Shown: positions 27,601-36,160, counted from the first letter of the stretch. The stretch is 64,000 bases of DNA from Laceyella putida (GCF_042665195.1 NZ_JBHTBW010000020.1:62001-126000), one strand, 5' to 3'. Translations and numbers: made by a program. The notes: a model not told the origin generated them from the sequence alone.

Positions 27601-30600
27601 TTTCGTTGCCATAGGCGTCATAGGCGATCTCTTCCGATTTGCCGCTCGGGTCGGTCACCTTGGTAATGTTGTTGCCCGAGGCGTCATACTCGTATTTCTC
27701 CACCGCGCTGCCTTTTTTCACGCGGATGTTGTCAAACCAGACGGTACCCGTGTTGTTGCCGCGGAACAGGACATAGACCCGCACTTCCTTTAACTTCTTG
27801 GTCGGGTTGATGGTGACGGCCGCCCGCTGCCAATCATGGGTGCCGAGCGCAAACTTCGCTTGGTCCGTGACATAGGTGTTGTCTTCTTGAATCGCATCCA
27901 CCCAAATCGAATAATCCCCGTTCGGATCCTTGGTTTCGGTATTGGTCACGTTGGATGCTTTGCTTAATCCGGTGACGGTAATGGGTTCAGGCGTAGATTG
28001 GTTTAACGGAATGTATTGCACGTATTGAATGCCGGTCTCGGTTGCTGACGAGCGCGCCATTTTGAGCGACTGCGCCCCGTCAAAGGCATTGGCCGTATCC
28101 ACCGAACCGGTACCAGCGGAAGTGCGCCAGTAAGCCAATCCTTCTTCAAAACTGCTGTTTTCGATCGGGTTATAGTCGGTCGACACATCGCCCGCTTCCA
28201 GCATCACTTCATCAAACCAAGCCGTGCCCACCCCTTGCAGGCTGGAATGGTCGACCTCCAGATAGATTCTGACTTTGACCGTATCAGCCGCCGTGGTAAA
28301 AGTCACTTGTCTCTGGGTCCAATCTTGCGTGCCGCTTACCCGGCTAAAGCGGTTATCTTTCCAACCTCCCGAAGAGTAGGTGCCATCTTCTTTCAACTGC
28401 AAGACGTTCAGGAATGCCCCCGCTTGGGTCAACCCCTGGGATTTGATCATTGCGCTTAGAGTGTACGTGGTGTTTGGCGCCACATACAGCTCTTGTGTCG
28501 CCCCGGCAAACCCCAAGCTTGCCGATGTGGATTTGGTGGTTATTTTGACCGATTGGGTGCCGCTGTAATACACGGTTGAATCGGATGCCACCGACCCGCT
28601 GTCATTCACTTTTTGCACGGTCCACGCTTCAGGAGCGCCACTGACTACCCGTTCCAAACCAGGATTGATGACCAGGTTTTCGCCAACACCCAATTCATCG
28701 GTCGTCTCGGTAACGTTCCCTTTTCCGTCGGTGACTTGCGCTTCACTCACTTTGTCGGGGTCGACTTCCGAGATTTCATTCCCTTTGGCATCGTATAACG
28801 TTTTAAACGTCTCTCCATTGGGGTCCTTGTATTCCACCACATCATTGTTCTGGTTGTATTTGAACGTTTCCGTCCCGGTGGCGTCCTGCGCCTTGGTCAG
28901 GTTGCCGTTGGTGTCATATTCGTACAACTCCGTTGGTGCCGTGGCACAAGTTTGGTTTTTGTTCGCTTCCGGATCACATACCCGGGTCAGGTTGTTGTGA
29001 TCCCAAGTGTAAGTGGTAACCAAATTGAGACCGTTCGGATCCTCCACTTCTTTGATAAGGTTTCCTGCGTCATTGTAGTAATAGTACGTTTCGTTGATAT
29101 TGGGGTCTTCCACTTTCGTCATTTTATTAATGGGATCATACCCGATGTAGGTATAACTCTCTTCCGGATCATTCACTTTAAACAACTTGCCTTGATAATC
29201 ATATTCATACCAAGTTTCCATCTCTCCTGGCTCAATGACCACAGCCAGCTTGTTTTCCAATCCACCGTCATAATAGTAACCGTATCTCGTTATAGATTGC
29301 GTTTCATCCGTTACACTGATAAGAAAATCTCTTTCAAAGTTATAATTGTATTTCCATACTCGGTTATCCGGACCCGAAATCTGCGTGATTCTGCCATTGG
29401 TATAAGTTAGATTAAATTCCCGATTGCTCGGATCAGTAATCTTCACCAGTTGCTTCAAATCGTTATAAGTCAAGGTCAGCTTGTTTTTGTTCGCATCCTC
29501 GATCTGGGTCAGCTTTCCTTCTGTATCAAAGGTGTAAACGGTTTGGTCTTTATCCGTGATAGTCCAACCCGTCGCTTTGGAACCTTTTAAGGTGAGTTTC
29601 ACACCTAACGGGGCAGAATACGTGCCATCCACCTGCTTCTGGAAGTAATGGTTTCCGCCATCCATGTCATGGACAACAATATTTCCTTTGCTGTCCTCTT
29701 CCACACGCATACCATAGTTGAAGGTCCAACCTTTACCGAATGGCCCGGTTGCTTTGGAACGGCTGTTGTATGTCCGCTCGATGGACATCTCCGGCTCGCG
29801 TCCCGGGAGTTCCAAGTCGGTTTCAGAAATGACCAAGTTCCCCGTCACGAGGTTGACATCTCCACCCGGCACTTCGTTGAAGGCCCAAAACTCTTCCGTT
29901 CCCAAGTCTTCGGTACGATCCGGAATGGCAATCTTCACATCCGCCGTTTGCGGGGTTTCCCCGGCTAGCGTTTTGGCGCTTAACCGGAACACATACTCGC
30001 CCGTGGCCGTGGTGTTGCCCGCGTTGCGATAGACCGGAGTCGGGTCTTTGGCCAAGTCGGTTCCGCCGCCATCTTCTTTCAACGTGGTTGGGTTGATGTG
30101 CAGTTCATAACGTCCGGCGGCGATCTCTTCCTCCGTTGGCCACAGCTTCTTGCCGGAAGTGGAGTAATAGGTGGTGTTCCCCACATTCAGCTTCTGGTAC
30201 TCTTTGCCGTTGTAGATCCAGAGATAATACTCGGTCGCCCCTTGCACCGGTTCCCAGCGCAAATCGACAAAACCGTTGGCACTGCCCGCCCAGTTGGAGT
30301 ATGCGAGCGCGGTCGGCAAGTTGGCCGTCGGCGCATGGTAGGTGACGGACAGGTAAGGCTTGTTGGTGGCGCTTTCGGAAGAGCTCAACTTCTTCCAATA
30401 AGTTTGTCCGTTGCCATTGGTGTGGAACTTGAATCCATAGTTGCCTTTCGTACCATCCGCCCAGGCTTGAACGGTGCTTTTCACGTTGAAGGCGGCAATC
30501 TGTCCTTCCGCCACATCCAGCTTGCCGATATTGGTGGAAGTGATGCCGTTTTGTTGCTGGTAACTCCAGGTCAACCCGGATTCGGTCCAATCCTTGTTCA

Positions 30601-31717
30601 CCACATCGAGCCACAGGCCCGTCTTGGTCGGGGGGTTGTAGTAACTGTGCAAGACATGGACGTTCAACGTGGCTGAGTCGATGATCATGCCGCGGAGCCC
30701 GCTGATGTCTTGCTTCAGGTAGGAATAGTTGGTTCCCGTGGTGGTGTCGTAATAGCCCACTTTCAGCTCGGTGTCGGAACCGTAGTTGGTCGTGGTGTAC
30801 TTATCCGACACATAGGTGTCCCCCACTGTCTGCAACGAGGTGGATGGATCGATGTAGACCGGATATTTTCGCTTCTCATCTTTCAGCCACTCCTCATCCG
30901 CCTTGACGGTGAGCAAGTAGTGATCCTTCTCCCGCTTCAGTTCGACCTCCACTTCGTCCGATTGGGCGGGCTCGTCCGATTTCGGGTCGATGTTGGAGTC
31001 TTCCATAAACGGTTTCCCCAGCACGAAGACGGTGTCGCCCTTTTTGTCCACCAAGTGGATGGAACCGTCTTTTTGCTCTTTCGCTTCCAGCTTGGTATCC
31101 AACCGGAACCGGAACTCATTCACGCCCGTATACTTCTCCAGCACAATGTCTTCTTTGACTTTCTTGTTGAAGATCTTGTTACGCAGATGCACATCAGGCA
31201 CGACGTGCTTGTAGGTCACTTCAGCCGCTTGGTGGACCGCTTGGCTGTCGCGGGCTTTCTCTTCTTTCTCTTTTCCGTCGGCATCTTTGCCCGCCGCGCC
31301 GACAAAGGTGTAGGCTACACGATGTTCACCGGACTGCACCGTGGCGTATTTGCCGTCTTTGCTGGTCGCTTCAAACTGGACGTCCAGCTCGGTGCTTTCC
31401 GGCTTCACCTTGTCCCCGGCCCGCTTGGTTTTGGTGGAAATCTCCTTCCACTGTTTGCCCGCTTTCTTATGTACGGGACTGAAATAAATTTCCTTGGTAT
31501 AGGTCCCATCTCCGTTGTCAAACAGTTTGGTCGTGGCCGTACGCTTGTCCAAAAGTTCCTTCTTTTCCTTCTTTTTGCCCCATTTCAACGGACTTTTGCC
31601 TTCAGCCGACACCGGAGCCGGATCGAACGGCAACATGGTCAGAATGAGGGCAAACGTGAGGAAAATAGAGAAACAGCGACGAAAGCCAGCATACTTCTCC
31701 CCATAGAAAAATCCCAT
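24650..31717 (-). CDS. Secreted Rhs/YD-repeat protein with a C-terminal deaminase-type toxin
   Basis: This 2,355-residue protein starts at ATG 31717, where AGGAGG lies seven bases upstream; the ATG at 31741 lies ahead of it. Domains in order: signal peptide (about 1-40); a charged N-terminal region; a DNRLRE-like domain (about 295-430); a fibronectin-like segment; a DUF6531-like start of the Rhs shell (PGGDVNLVTGNLVI, about 620); YD repeats interrupted by two carbohydrate-binding-like jelly rolls (NLVINPGLE and NPIENSSFEEGLAYW); and the Rhs core RYAGYRYDTETGLYYLMARY (about 1,860). A very lysine-rich linker follows. The last ~240 residues are a deaminase-superfamily domain: DSEFKILEPIA (about 2,270) and SERPLCFSCQGVV (about 2,305) supply the E and CxxC zinc motif. 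It best fits the BURPS668_1122-type toxin deaminases, which are predicted to edit nucleic acids in competitors. Confidence 0.88.
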   Translation of the reverse strand: MGFFYGEKYAGFRRCFSIFLTFALILTMLPFDPAPVSAEGKSPLKWGKKKEKKELLDKRTATTKLFDNGDGTYTKEIYFSPVHKKAGKQWKEISTKTKRAGDKVKPESTELDVQFEATSKDGKYATVQSGEHRVAYTFVGAAGKDADGKEKEEKARDSQAVHQAAEVTYKHVVPDVHLRNKIFNKKVKEDIVLEKYTGVNEFRFRLDTKLEAKEQKDGSIHLVDKKGDTVFVLGKPFMEDSNIDPKSDEPAQSDEVEVELKREKDHYLLTVKADEEWLKDEKRKYPVYIDPSTSLQTVGDTYVSDKYTTTNYGSDTELKVGYYDTTTGTNYSYLKQDISGLRGMIIDSATLNVHVLHSYYNPPTKTGLWLDVVNKDWTESGLTWSYQQQNGITSTNIGKLDVAEGQIAAFNVKSTVQAWADGTKGNYGFKFHTNGNGQTYWKKLSSSESATNKPYLSVTYHAPTANLPTALAYSNWAGSANGFVDLRWEPVQGATEYYLWIYNGKEYQKLNVGNTTYYSTSGKKLWPTEEEIAAGRYELHINPTTLKEDGGGTDLAKDPTPVYRNAGNTTATGEYVFRLSAKTLAGETPQTADVKIAIPDRTEDLGTEEFWAFNEVPGGDVNLVTGNLVISETDLELPGREPEMSIERTYNSRSKATGPFGKGWTFNYGMRVEEDSKGNIVVHDMDGGNHYFQKQVDGTYSAPLGVKLTLKGSKATGWTITDKDQTVYTFDTEGKLTQIEDANKNKLTLTYNDLKQLVKITDPSNREFNLTYTNGRITQISGPDNRVWKYNYNFERDFLISVTDETQSITRYGYYYDGGLENKLAVVIEPGEMETWYEYDYQGKLFKVNDPEESYTYIGYDPINKMTKVEDPNINETYYYYNDAGNLIKEVEDPNGLNLVTTYTWDHNNLTRVCDPEANKNQTCATAPTELYEYDTNGNLTKAQDATGTETFKYNQNNDVVEYKDPNGETFKTLYDAKGNEISEVDPDKVSEAQVTDGKGNVTETTDELGVGENLVINPGLERVVSGAPEAWTVQKVNDSGSVASDSTVYYSGTQSVKITTKSTSASLGFAGATQELYVAPNTTYTLSAMIKSQGLTQAGAFLNVLQLKEDGTYSSGGWKDNRFSRVSGTQDWTQRQVTFTTAADTVKVRIYLEVDHSSLQGVGTAWFDEVMLEAGDVSTDYNPIENSSFEEGLAYWRTSAGTGSVDTANAFDGAQSLKMARSSATETGIQYVQYIPLNQSTPEPITVTGLSKASNVTNTETKDPNGDYSIWVDAIQEDNTYVTDQAKFALGTHDWQRAAVTINPTKKLKEVRVYVLFRGNNTGTVWFDNIRVKKGSAVEKYEYDASGNNITKVTDPSGKSEEIAYDAYGNETSIKDAKGLTTQYTYDKSNQLKTVTLPGNTLKVHYTHDESGNVIEKKVTSADGQTVYNTISYEYDNDKMTSVTDELGNTTHYEYDGEGDVNVITNPNGSTVKHIEADDGTYVGIHYNDTELYRIHYDDKGNEKQIDNVKLGTSKTHTFDASDRLVQQIQGNNTLKWTYDPNDQLIKQEAQIGSQLITHNYAYNDSENNIQVSDHTGKVYRFDYDEKGNVRTAVYANGVGTSGSYDDNNQVTEVVIGTKEGTPIAKYKYAYDANGNRTSIVDKDGKELKFTYDVLDQLTSETDPVTGNTIHYTYDPLGNRTKKEVKDSAGNVVSSTSYTYNVGNQLTQVDGTAYAYDKNGNRLEDGKHTYVWDAGDRLVEVKDKATGTTIATYDYDEDGRRVRSTVGGKVTNYYYDGETNRVLYETDGNNALTRYYTYNEDGQLLSMTKASGETYYYQTNAHGDVVAVTDQQGTVVASYVYDAWGNILSKTGAFADENPYRYAGYRYDTETGLYYLMARYYQPVEGVFLSMDPDPGDEDDPQSQNVYTYANNNPLRYTDPDGHWINLAIGIVSGIYRGYKTYKKTGSLKKAVWAGAKQAVMDAVPIGRVFKALKYGAKAYKAYKSYKYAKKYTKRIPKKATKKKYKKYYSASKAKKANQRRYGAGKKVKSTKKVTTKRKVSRKQSKYTSNRSKGNRKYQNSSGTRKVKKGQKQVTRKQHTTKKAPKANKIKREQVRQQKEQQKWQQCTASTIVATMAATSTDMKQCKASDIFETRDLSKELKEELESIMIDYSETILNQFTEEAIGLRVNLPNKEATGGNVAIAEVLITISGADGDVPLLNKDGKTRWKSHSGIGNPIDKNPRYFPGWEDMPTPSTDPNKPYGPYALKYMNDFMLKLQDGEVPNPHDRRKDSEFKILEPIARQILEQKAAGKTVKGKITLFSERPLCFSCQGVVSQFREMFPEVELEIYSNKIKLNDDEDPSFIDEVRKRRKNR

Positions 31718-31900
31718 GTTTTTCCTCCTTGTAATATTCATGTTCCTTTCGTTTTCTTGAAAAATTTACTTGTTGATTTTCTTTCTTCTTTCGTTCTCCA
31801 CAATTATATATAATAATAAAAGAGTTGTTTTTTTCAATATAAATCATTAAATAATAAAATGTTTATTTTTTTAATTATGCCATCAAAGGAGGAATCCTTT

Positions 31901-32401
31901 ATGAACCAGCGTTTACGCCAAGTCATCTTCACCCTTGCCTTGACACTCCCCCTCATGCTGGCGGGTTGCGGCGGATATGAGGCCTTGGATGGCGCAGAGA
32001 AAACCGGCTTGGATTATGTGATTGAAATCCACACCGCGGGGAAGCGCGATCTGGACAAACTGTCCCGGCTCACCGGGCGCACCAAAACCAAGGCCGGCAT
32101 CGCGCATATCAAGCCGTTCTTGAAGGATGAGGGCACCGTCTGGGTCGGTTCCACCGGGACGGAAGACAAGGACAAAAAAGCGGTCTATCTCTACTTTGAT
32201 CCGGAGATGACCACGGATGCGGTCGTCACAGGTGTCTATGTGGAAAAACGGGGCCATGCTTGGATTTACGCGGGTGACATTGCGCTCACGCAGTCATTTG
32301 CCAAAGTGGACTTCTCCGAGGCGGAGGACAAACCTGAGTTAAAGAAATTGAAGGTAGCGGAATGGGAAAAAGTCACCATCGAGAAGAACGAGAAGAAGTG
32401 A
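31901..32401 (+). CDS. Small lipoprotein divergent from the Rhs gene
   Basis: This is a 166-residue lipoprotein with the lipobox LMLAGC (cysteine at about residue 24). The mature part is highly charged, with KKAVYLYFDPEMTTDAVVTG and a lysine/glutamate-rich tail. I do not recognise the family. The start is ATG 31901, with AAAGGAGGAA about eight bases upstream. It is read divergently from the Rhs toxin across an AT-rich region and could share its regulation. A surface role in toxin display or self-protection is possible but unproven. Confidence 0.75.
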   Translation: MNQRLRQVIFTLALTLPLMLAGCGGYEALDGAEKTGLDYVIEIHTAGKRDLDKLSRLTGRTKTKAGIAHIKPFLKDEGTVWVGSTGTEDKDKKAVYLYFDPEMTTDAVVTGVYVEKRGHAWIYAGDIALTQSFAKVDFSEAEDKPELKKLKVAEWEKVTIEKNEKK

Positions 32402-32408
32402 AAAGAAA

Positions 32409-32440
32409 AACGGTTGCAAGCCCGGAAGCTTCCAACCGTT
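32409..32440. terminator. Bidirectional terminator
   Basis: The stem AACGGTTG-C-AAGC / GCTT-C-CAACCGTT has one mismatch and a 6-base loop. It lies between the convergent lipoprotein and PIG-L copy 2 genes. Confidence 0.7.
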
Positions 32441-32447
32441 ATCTTGC

Positions 32448-33326
32448 TCAATACGCCGCGATTTTGGTGTAGGTGTCCGCCAGCAGCGCGTCAAACTGGG
32501 CCGGCACGCTGTGATAACCCAAGCCGTATACGCCATTGTGCGGATCCCATCCTTTGTACACGTGGTTGACGGCATTTTGCAATTTCACCTTATCTGCGCT
32601 GTCGGTCAAGTACAGCTTGTACCCTGGCACTTCCGTTTCATCCCCGTGGGAGTGGAACCGGTCGGTCGCGATGGAGACGATATTGGTCTGCGGCTTGTTG
32701 ATGCGCCCTTCCGCATACATGTCGTCCAACACCTTCCCGATCAGGGCATGGTCGACATGCAAGTCCACCGAAGAAAACGTTTTGAACTGGGCATTGGGAA
32801 AGAGGCGGTCATAGGTTAAGATGATCGATTTGACGGAGTCATATGTAAACTGGCCGTTCGGCAGGATGCTCGTCTTCAGGTTGGCGCGGGGCACGCCCAT
32901 CTCTTGGCTGGCCAGATAAAACTCATCGATCCGCGCTTGGCCAAACTCTTCCTTGGTCACATGCCCATGCAGGTACCCTTCGGCCACGGGGTCATGGTAG
33001 CGCGCATGCCACGCGCAACGCACCGGGTCACCCGGCTTGTACGCGCTGCTCACCGTTTCTTCATCCGCTTTCCCATTGATCACTTCACGCGCGATGGAGT
33101 CTTCCCCCGGCGAGAAGAGCACCATATACACTTTTTTGCCGGCACGCAGATCGTTCAAGATCGGCACCCCAAAACTGAGCACCTCATCATCAGCGTGCGG
33201 CACCAAGTACACGGCAACATTGCTCGATGAGTCAATCACATTCAACATCGCGGCTGACGACGGTGATTGTGCCGGAAGAACCAACAACAAGCCGACCAAC
33301 AACAGCATCGAAGCTACTTTTCGCAT
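32448..33326 (-). CDS. Secreted PIG-L family deacetylase, copy 2
   Basis: This is a 292-residue exported protein, the same length as copy 1 and closely related throughout. Signal peptide MRKVASMLLLVGLLLVLPAQ; catalytic PHADDEVLSFG; second metal histidine in DHALIGKVL. Shared blocks with copy 1 include FSPGEDSIAREV, VAEGYLHGHVTKEEFGQARI and LPNGQFTYDSVKSI. The likely reaction is hydrolysis of an N-acetyl sugar outside the cell. The start is ATG 33326 behind AGAGGTG. As in copy 1 it is divergent from a CWB2 protein, but here an IS200/IS605-type relic of about 415 bases separates the two. Confidence 0.85.
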   Translation of the reverse strand: MRKVASMLLLVGLLLVLPAQSPSSAAMLNVIDSSSNVAVYLVPHADDEVLSFGVPILNDLRAGKKVYMVLFSPGEDSIAREVINGKADEETVSSAYKPGDPVRCAWHARYHDPVAEGYLHGHVTKEEFGQARIDEFYLASQEMGVPRANLKTSILPNGQFTYDSVKSIILTYDRLFPNAQFKTFSSVDLHVDHALIGKVLDDMYAEGRINKPQTNIVSIATDRFHSHGDETEVPGYKLYLTDSADKVKLQNAVNHVYKGWDPHNGVYGLGYHSVPAQFDALLADTYTKIAAY

Positions 33327-33335
33327 AAGTTCACC

Positions 33336-33754
33336 TCTTTGTTTGAGACTCCACACGGCTGAAGCCGTGGGATTCTTGGGTAGTTAGCGCACTCAATCCA
33401 TTTCTGCTTCATGCAACTCCCAAGTTCAGGGCTGTCTCATCAGCCCGTCCCATGCAGTTCTACAACTCATGTTGCATGTACCCACATGGGCGGAACGCCT
33501 ATTACCAGCGTTCTAGTTCCGTTTTACTCACTCTCATGATTTTACCCAGTGGGAGAGATTGGTTCGCCACTGGAACCCCATATCATGACGTACAGAGGAA
33601 CAAAACCCACTACCAGTGGGATGAGCACCGCTCATGCGTTAGATTATACTGAAGATTGTTGCTCTTAACAATCCCATAAAAGGGATTACCGAGCAACGCC
33701 GACTTTCATCCCATCCTTGAAAGAGTTGGGCTTTCAGTCGGCAACTTCTGTAAG
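33336..33754 (-). mobile_element. tnpB-less IS200/IS605 (IS1341-type) relic with an omega-RNA-like end
   Basis: This ~415-bp block has no transposase frame. On the minus strand its right end reads like the conserved end of IS1341/TnpB elements: GACGGGCTGATGAGACAGCC, then CCCAAGAATCCCACGGCTTC and a CACGGCT-GA-AGCCGTG hairpin (33354-33369). The other end has a GCCGAC / GTCGGC hairpin (33698-33743), a second long hairpin (GTTGCTC / GAGCAAC, about 33660-33696) and TTAC directly outside (33751-33754, minus strand), a target typical of IS605. The equivalent space in module copy 1 is 129 bases without any of this, so the block is an insertion. It is a non-autonomous element or the remains of one, and the omega-RNA part may still be transcribed. 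Confidence 0.75.
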
Positions 33755-33870
33755 CATACGAATACATAATAAACCTAATATTTATATTTAACCACTATTT
33801 TCTTTATATATATTTTTAAAATATAATGATGTAGTTAAATCACAACAACAAAGAAAGAGGTGTGTCCGGT

Positions 33871-35580
33871 TTGCGCAACATTCTCATTCTTCTCAGCGCA
33901 CTCCTCGCACTGTTGCCCTTTTCATTTCTGCCCAACAGTGCCCATGCTAGCAAAGATGTGATCCAAGCAGCGAAAAAAACAACGACCGACGATTTTAAAA
34001 TGAAGAAATTTCATCGGATTATGGCGATGAAACAAGAAACAAAACAAAAGCAACAGAAGAAATCGAATGGAGAATCACGTTCCCCCCTGGCGGCGGACGA
34101 AGTGACCACCACCTCGGTCAATTATAAAGGACAAGCCAGCAACACCCGGCAAGACGAATATGTCTTCCAAGTTGCCAGCTCAAGCCAAGTACAGATCACG
34201 GCCAACCATACCAGCACCAAAATCGACTATCTCCTCGTGGGCATGGATGCCTCCGGGAATCTCTCCTTCTACCAAAGCGGCGACACCTTACCGGCGGGGG
34301 ATTATTCGTTCATGGTCTTCGTGGACAACACTTCCGCCCTCAGCTATGACTATGTGATCAGCGGTGTCCAATTCGCAAGTGAACCGGACTTGCGCGTTCC
34401 GGCGATCACTTTCACCAGCCCGACGTTCCCGGTCAGCCGCCTGCCGCAGAACACATCCAGCCTGCTGTTCAGCGGAACGACCGATACAGAGACGGAACTG
34501 GTCAGCAATGAAACGTTCACGCAAAGCTTTATCGGCGACTTCAACTTCTCCGTTCCGCTTCACCCAGGCAACAACTATGTGGACATGCAATCGGTTACCG
34601 CTACGGGCAACGCCACCTATATCAACTTGGACCTGGTCGTTCCCGCACTCAAGCGCCTGGACGGATACAGCCGTTATGATGTGGCGGCCAATGTGTCCAA
34701 GGAAATGCCGCCTTCCGATACGGTGATTATCACCAGTGGGGGCGATGGCAAGTTTGCTGATGCGCTGTCGGGAGGTTCCCTCGCCGGATTAAACCAAGCC
34801 CCTGTCTTGCTGACGGCGCAAACCAGCCTGCCAACCGCGACCGTTTCAGAGATCCAGCGTCGTCAGCCCAGCCGCGCCATCATCATGGGAGGCGTGGGCA
34901 CGGTCGACACCGCGGTGGAAACGCAATTGAAAGAGTTGGGCGTGACCACCATTCAACGCATTGACGGGGCCAACCGCTTCGCCGTTTCCGCCAACGCCGC
35001 CAGCGAATTGACCCGCATCTTGGGCGCGGAAACCAAGGATACGGCGATTATCGCCAGCGGCTTGGATTTCCCCGATGCGTTATCGGCGTCCAGCCTGACC
35101 AGTGACGCGTTGATCCCAACCTTGCTGATCAATCCAAACAGCACGTCATTGCCAGCGGAAATTGATGCGTTCCTGAAAAGCCACACCCGCATCAAAAACT
35201 TCATTATCGTCGGCGGAGTGGGCAGTGTGCCGGACGCCATCGCCACCAAATTGGACGCGTTGGGTGATGTCAAGCGCATCGATGGCGCGGACCGTTACGC
35301 CGTCAACTTAAACCTGATCAAAGAATTTGGCATGGACTTGCGCTTCATGGTCTTCGCCAAAGGAACAGACTATCCGGACGCTTTGGCGGGCGGTCCGTTC
35401 GCCGGCTCCTTGGCGCCGACGCTGTCGCCATTGGTGCTCACCCCAACATCGTCGTTGTACGCCAACCTTAAAACCTACTTGGATGCCAACCAGAAAAACA
35501 TCCAGGTGATCTATCTCTTGGGGGATGAGTCTTCGATTTCCGCCAATGTCGCAACCCAATTGAACACTTACGTCGATTAA
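33871..35580 (+). CDS. CWB2-repeat cell-wall-binding surface protein, copy 2
   Basis: This 569-residue secreted protein has the same architecture as copy 1: signal peptide ending near NSAHA, a short charged linker, a jelly-roll domain (QITANHTSTKIDYLLVGMD, YDYVISGVQF) and three CWB2 repeats (KRLDGYSRYDVAANVSKEM; IQRIDGANRFAVSANAASEL; VKRIDGADRYAVNLNLIKEF), each with a DALS/DALAGG motif. It should sit non-covalently on the wall. The start is TTG 33871 with AGAGGTG upstream; the frame opens at GTG 33862, which overlaps that site. A TATAAT at 33818-33823 is a possible -10 box. Confidence 0.88.
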   Translation: MRNILILLSALLALLPFSFLPNSAHASKDVIQAAKKTTTDDFKMKKFHRIMAMKQETKQKQQKKSNGESRSPLAADEVTTTSVNYKGQASNTRQDEYVFQVASSSQVQITANHTSTKIDYLLVGMDASGNLSFYQSGDTLPAGDYSFMVFVDNTSALSYDYVISGVQFASEPDLRVPAITFTSPTFPVSRLPQNTSSLLFSGTTDTETELVSNETFTQSFIGDFNFSVPLHPGNNYVDMQSVTATGNATYINLDLVVPALKRLDGYSRYDVAANVSKEMPPSDTVIITSGGDGKFADALSGGSLAGLNQAPVLLTAQTSLPTATVSEIQRRQPSRAIIMGGVGTVDTAVETQLKELGVTTIQRIDGANRFAVSANAASELTRILGAETKDTAIIASGLDFPDALSASSLTSDALIPTLLINPNSTSLPAEIDAFLKSHTRIKNFIIVGGVGSVPDAIATKLDALGDVKRIDGADRYAVNLNLIKEFGMDLRFMVFAKGTDYPDALAGGPFAGSLAPTLSPLVLTPTSSLYANLKTYLDANQKNIQVIYLLGDESSISANVATQLNTYVD

Positions 35581-35583
35581 AAG

Positions 35584-35626
35584 AAACAGCTGTTCAGCGC
35601 CTGAACTTAAGCCTGAACAGCTGTTT
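35584..35626 (+). terminator. Terminator of CWB2 copy 2
   Basis: The stem AAACAGCTGTTCAG / CTGAACAGCTGTTT has a 15-base loop and is followed by T residues. Confidence 0.8.
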
Positions 35627-35731
35627 TCATCCAATGACGATCTACCTTCGCAAATAAACCACCATCAGGCACTTATCCGTTTGTGAACAACTGGCAAATG
35701 GCATTTATATGTAAAGAAAATTATATCAATA

Positions 35732-35760
35732 TTGACTTTTATCTTTCCATCCTTTATATT
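35732..35760 (+). promoter_or_regulatory. Promoter of the sulfonate operon with a nearby direct repeat
   Basis: TTGACT (35732-35737) and TATATT (35755-35760) are exactly 17 bases apart. Just downstream, AATTTATAT occurs twice, at 35778-35786 and 35788-35796, one helical turn apart. A repressor binding there could block transcription; the regulator is not identified. Confidence 0.65.
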
Positions 35761-35905
35761 AGATTTAAACCCGATTAAATTTATATGAATTTATATTTTA
35801 TATCCGACTAATTAACTATGTTTTATCAAGTTCACAGTTGCCATTCTCTTTCTCTTTGCTTCTGTCCTCTGGAATCAAATGACCAAAAAGGAGAGAGCCG
35901 CCACG

Positions 35906-36100
35906 ATGAAATCATTATCCCTCACTGACGCGCAGTTGCAACAGATCATTGAGTCATTGGAAGGGTTACAATACGGTTCCGTGTTGATCACCGTGCATGA
36001 CTCGCACATCATCCAGATCGACCGGACAGAAAAACGGCGATACCCTTTGGAGTCCTCCACGTCCACGCGAAACCGCGTCCCCTTCAAAAACAAAAAATAG
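35906..36100 (+). CDS. yezD: YezD-like small protein (DUF2292)
   Basis: This is a 64-residue soluble protein. The central block YGSVLITVHDSHIIQIDRTEKRR is the signature of the YezD/DUF2292 family, small proteins often encoded beside sulfur-assimilation genes; their biochemical role is unknown. The sequence places it as first gene of the sulfonate operon, after a roughly 140-base leader. The start is ATG 35906 behind AAAGGAGAG; an earlier ATG at 35879 overlaps that site. A terminator between it and ssuA may lower expression of the downstream genes. Confidence 0.82.
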   Translation: MKSLSLTDAQLQQIIESLEGLQYGSVLITVHDSHIIQIDRTEKRRYPLESSTSTRNRVPFKNKK

Positions 36101-36117
36101 CCAACCGTACCAACGGA

Positions 36118-36160
36118 GGCCCCGCAACCCATCCTGTCATGGGGGATAGTGGGGTCTTTT
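36118..36160 (+). terminator. Terminator or attenuator between yezD and ssuA
   Basis: An outer stem GGCCCCGC / GTGGGGTC and an inner CCCAT / ATGGG are followed by TTTT. It lies between two same-strand operon genes, so partial readthrough is likely. Confidence 0.65.

Noticed and set aside
26100..29700. Regular repeats that could suggest a CRISPR or satellite array
   Set aside because: They are degenerate YD-repeat codons of the Rhs gene, with no fixed-length spacers.
30710..31813. Plus-strand open frame of 367 codons
   Set aside because: Antisense to the Rhs N-terminus, which has a signal peptide, domains and a strong ribosome site.
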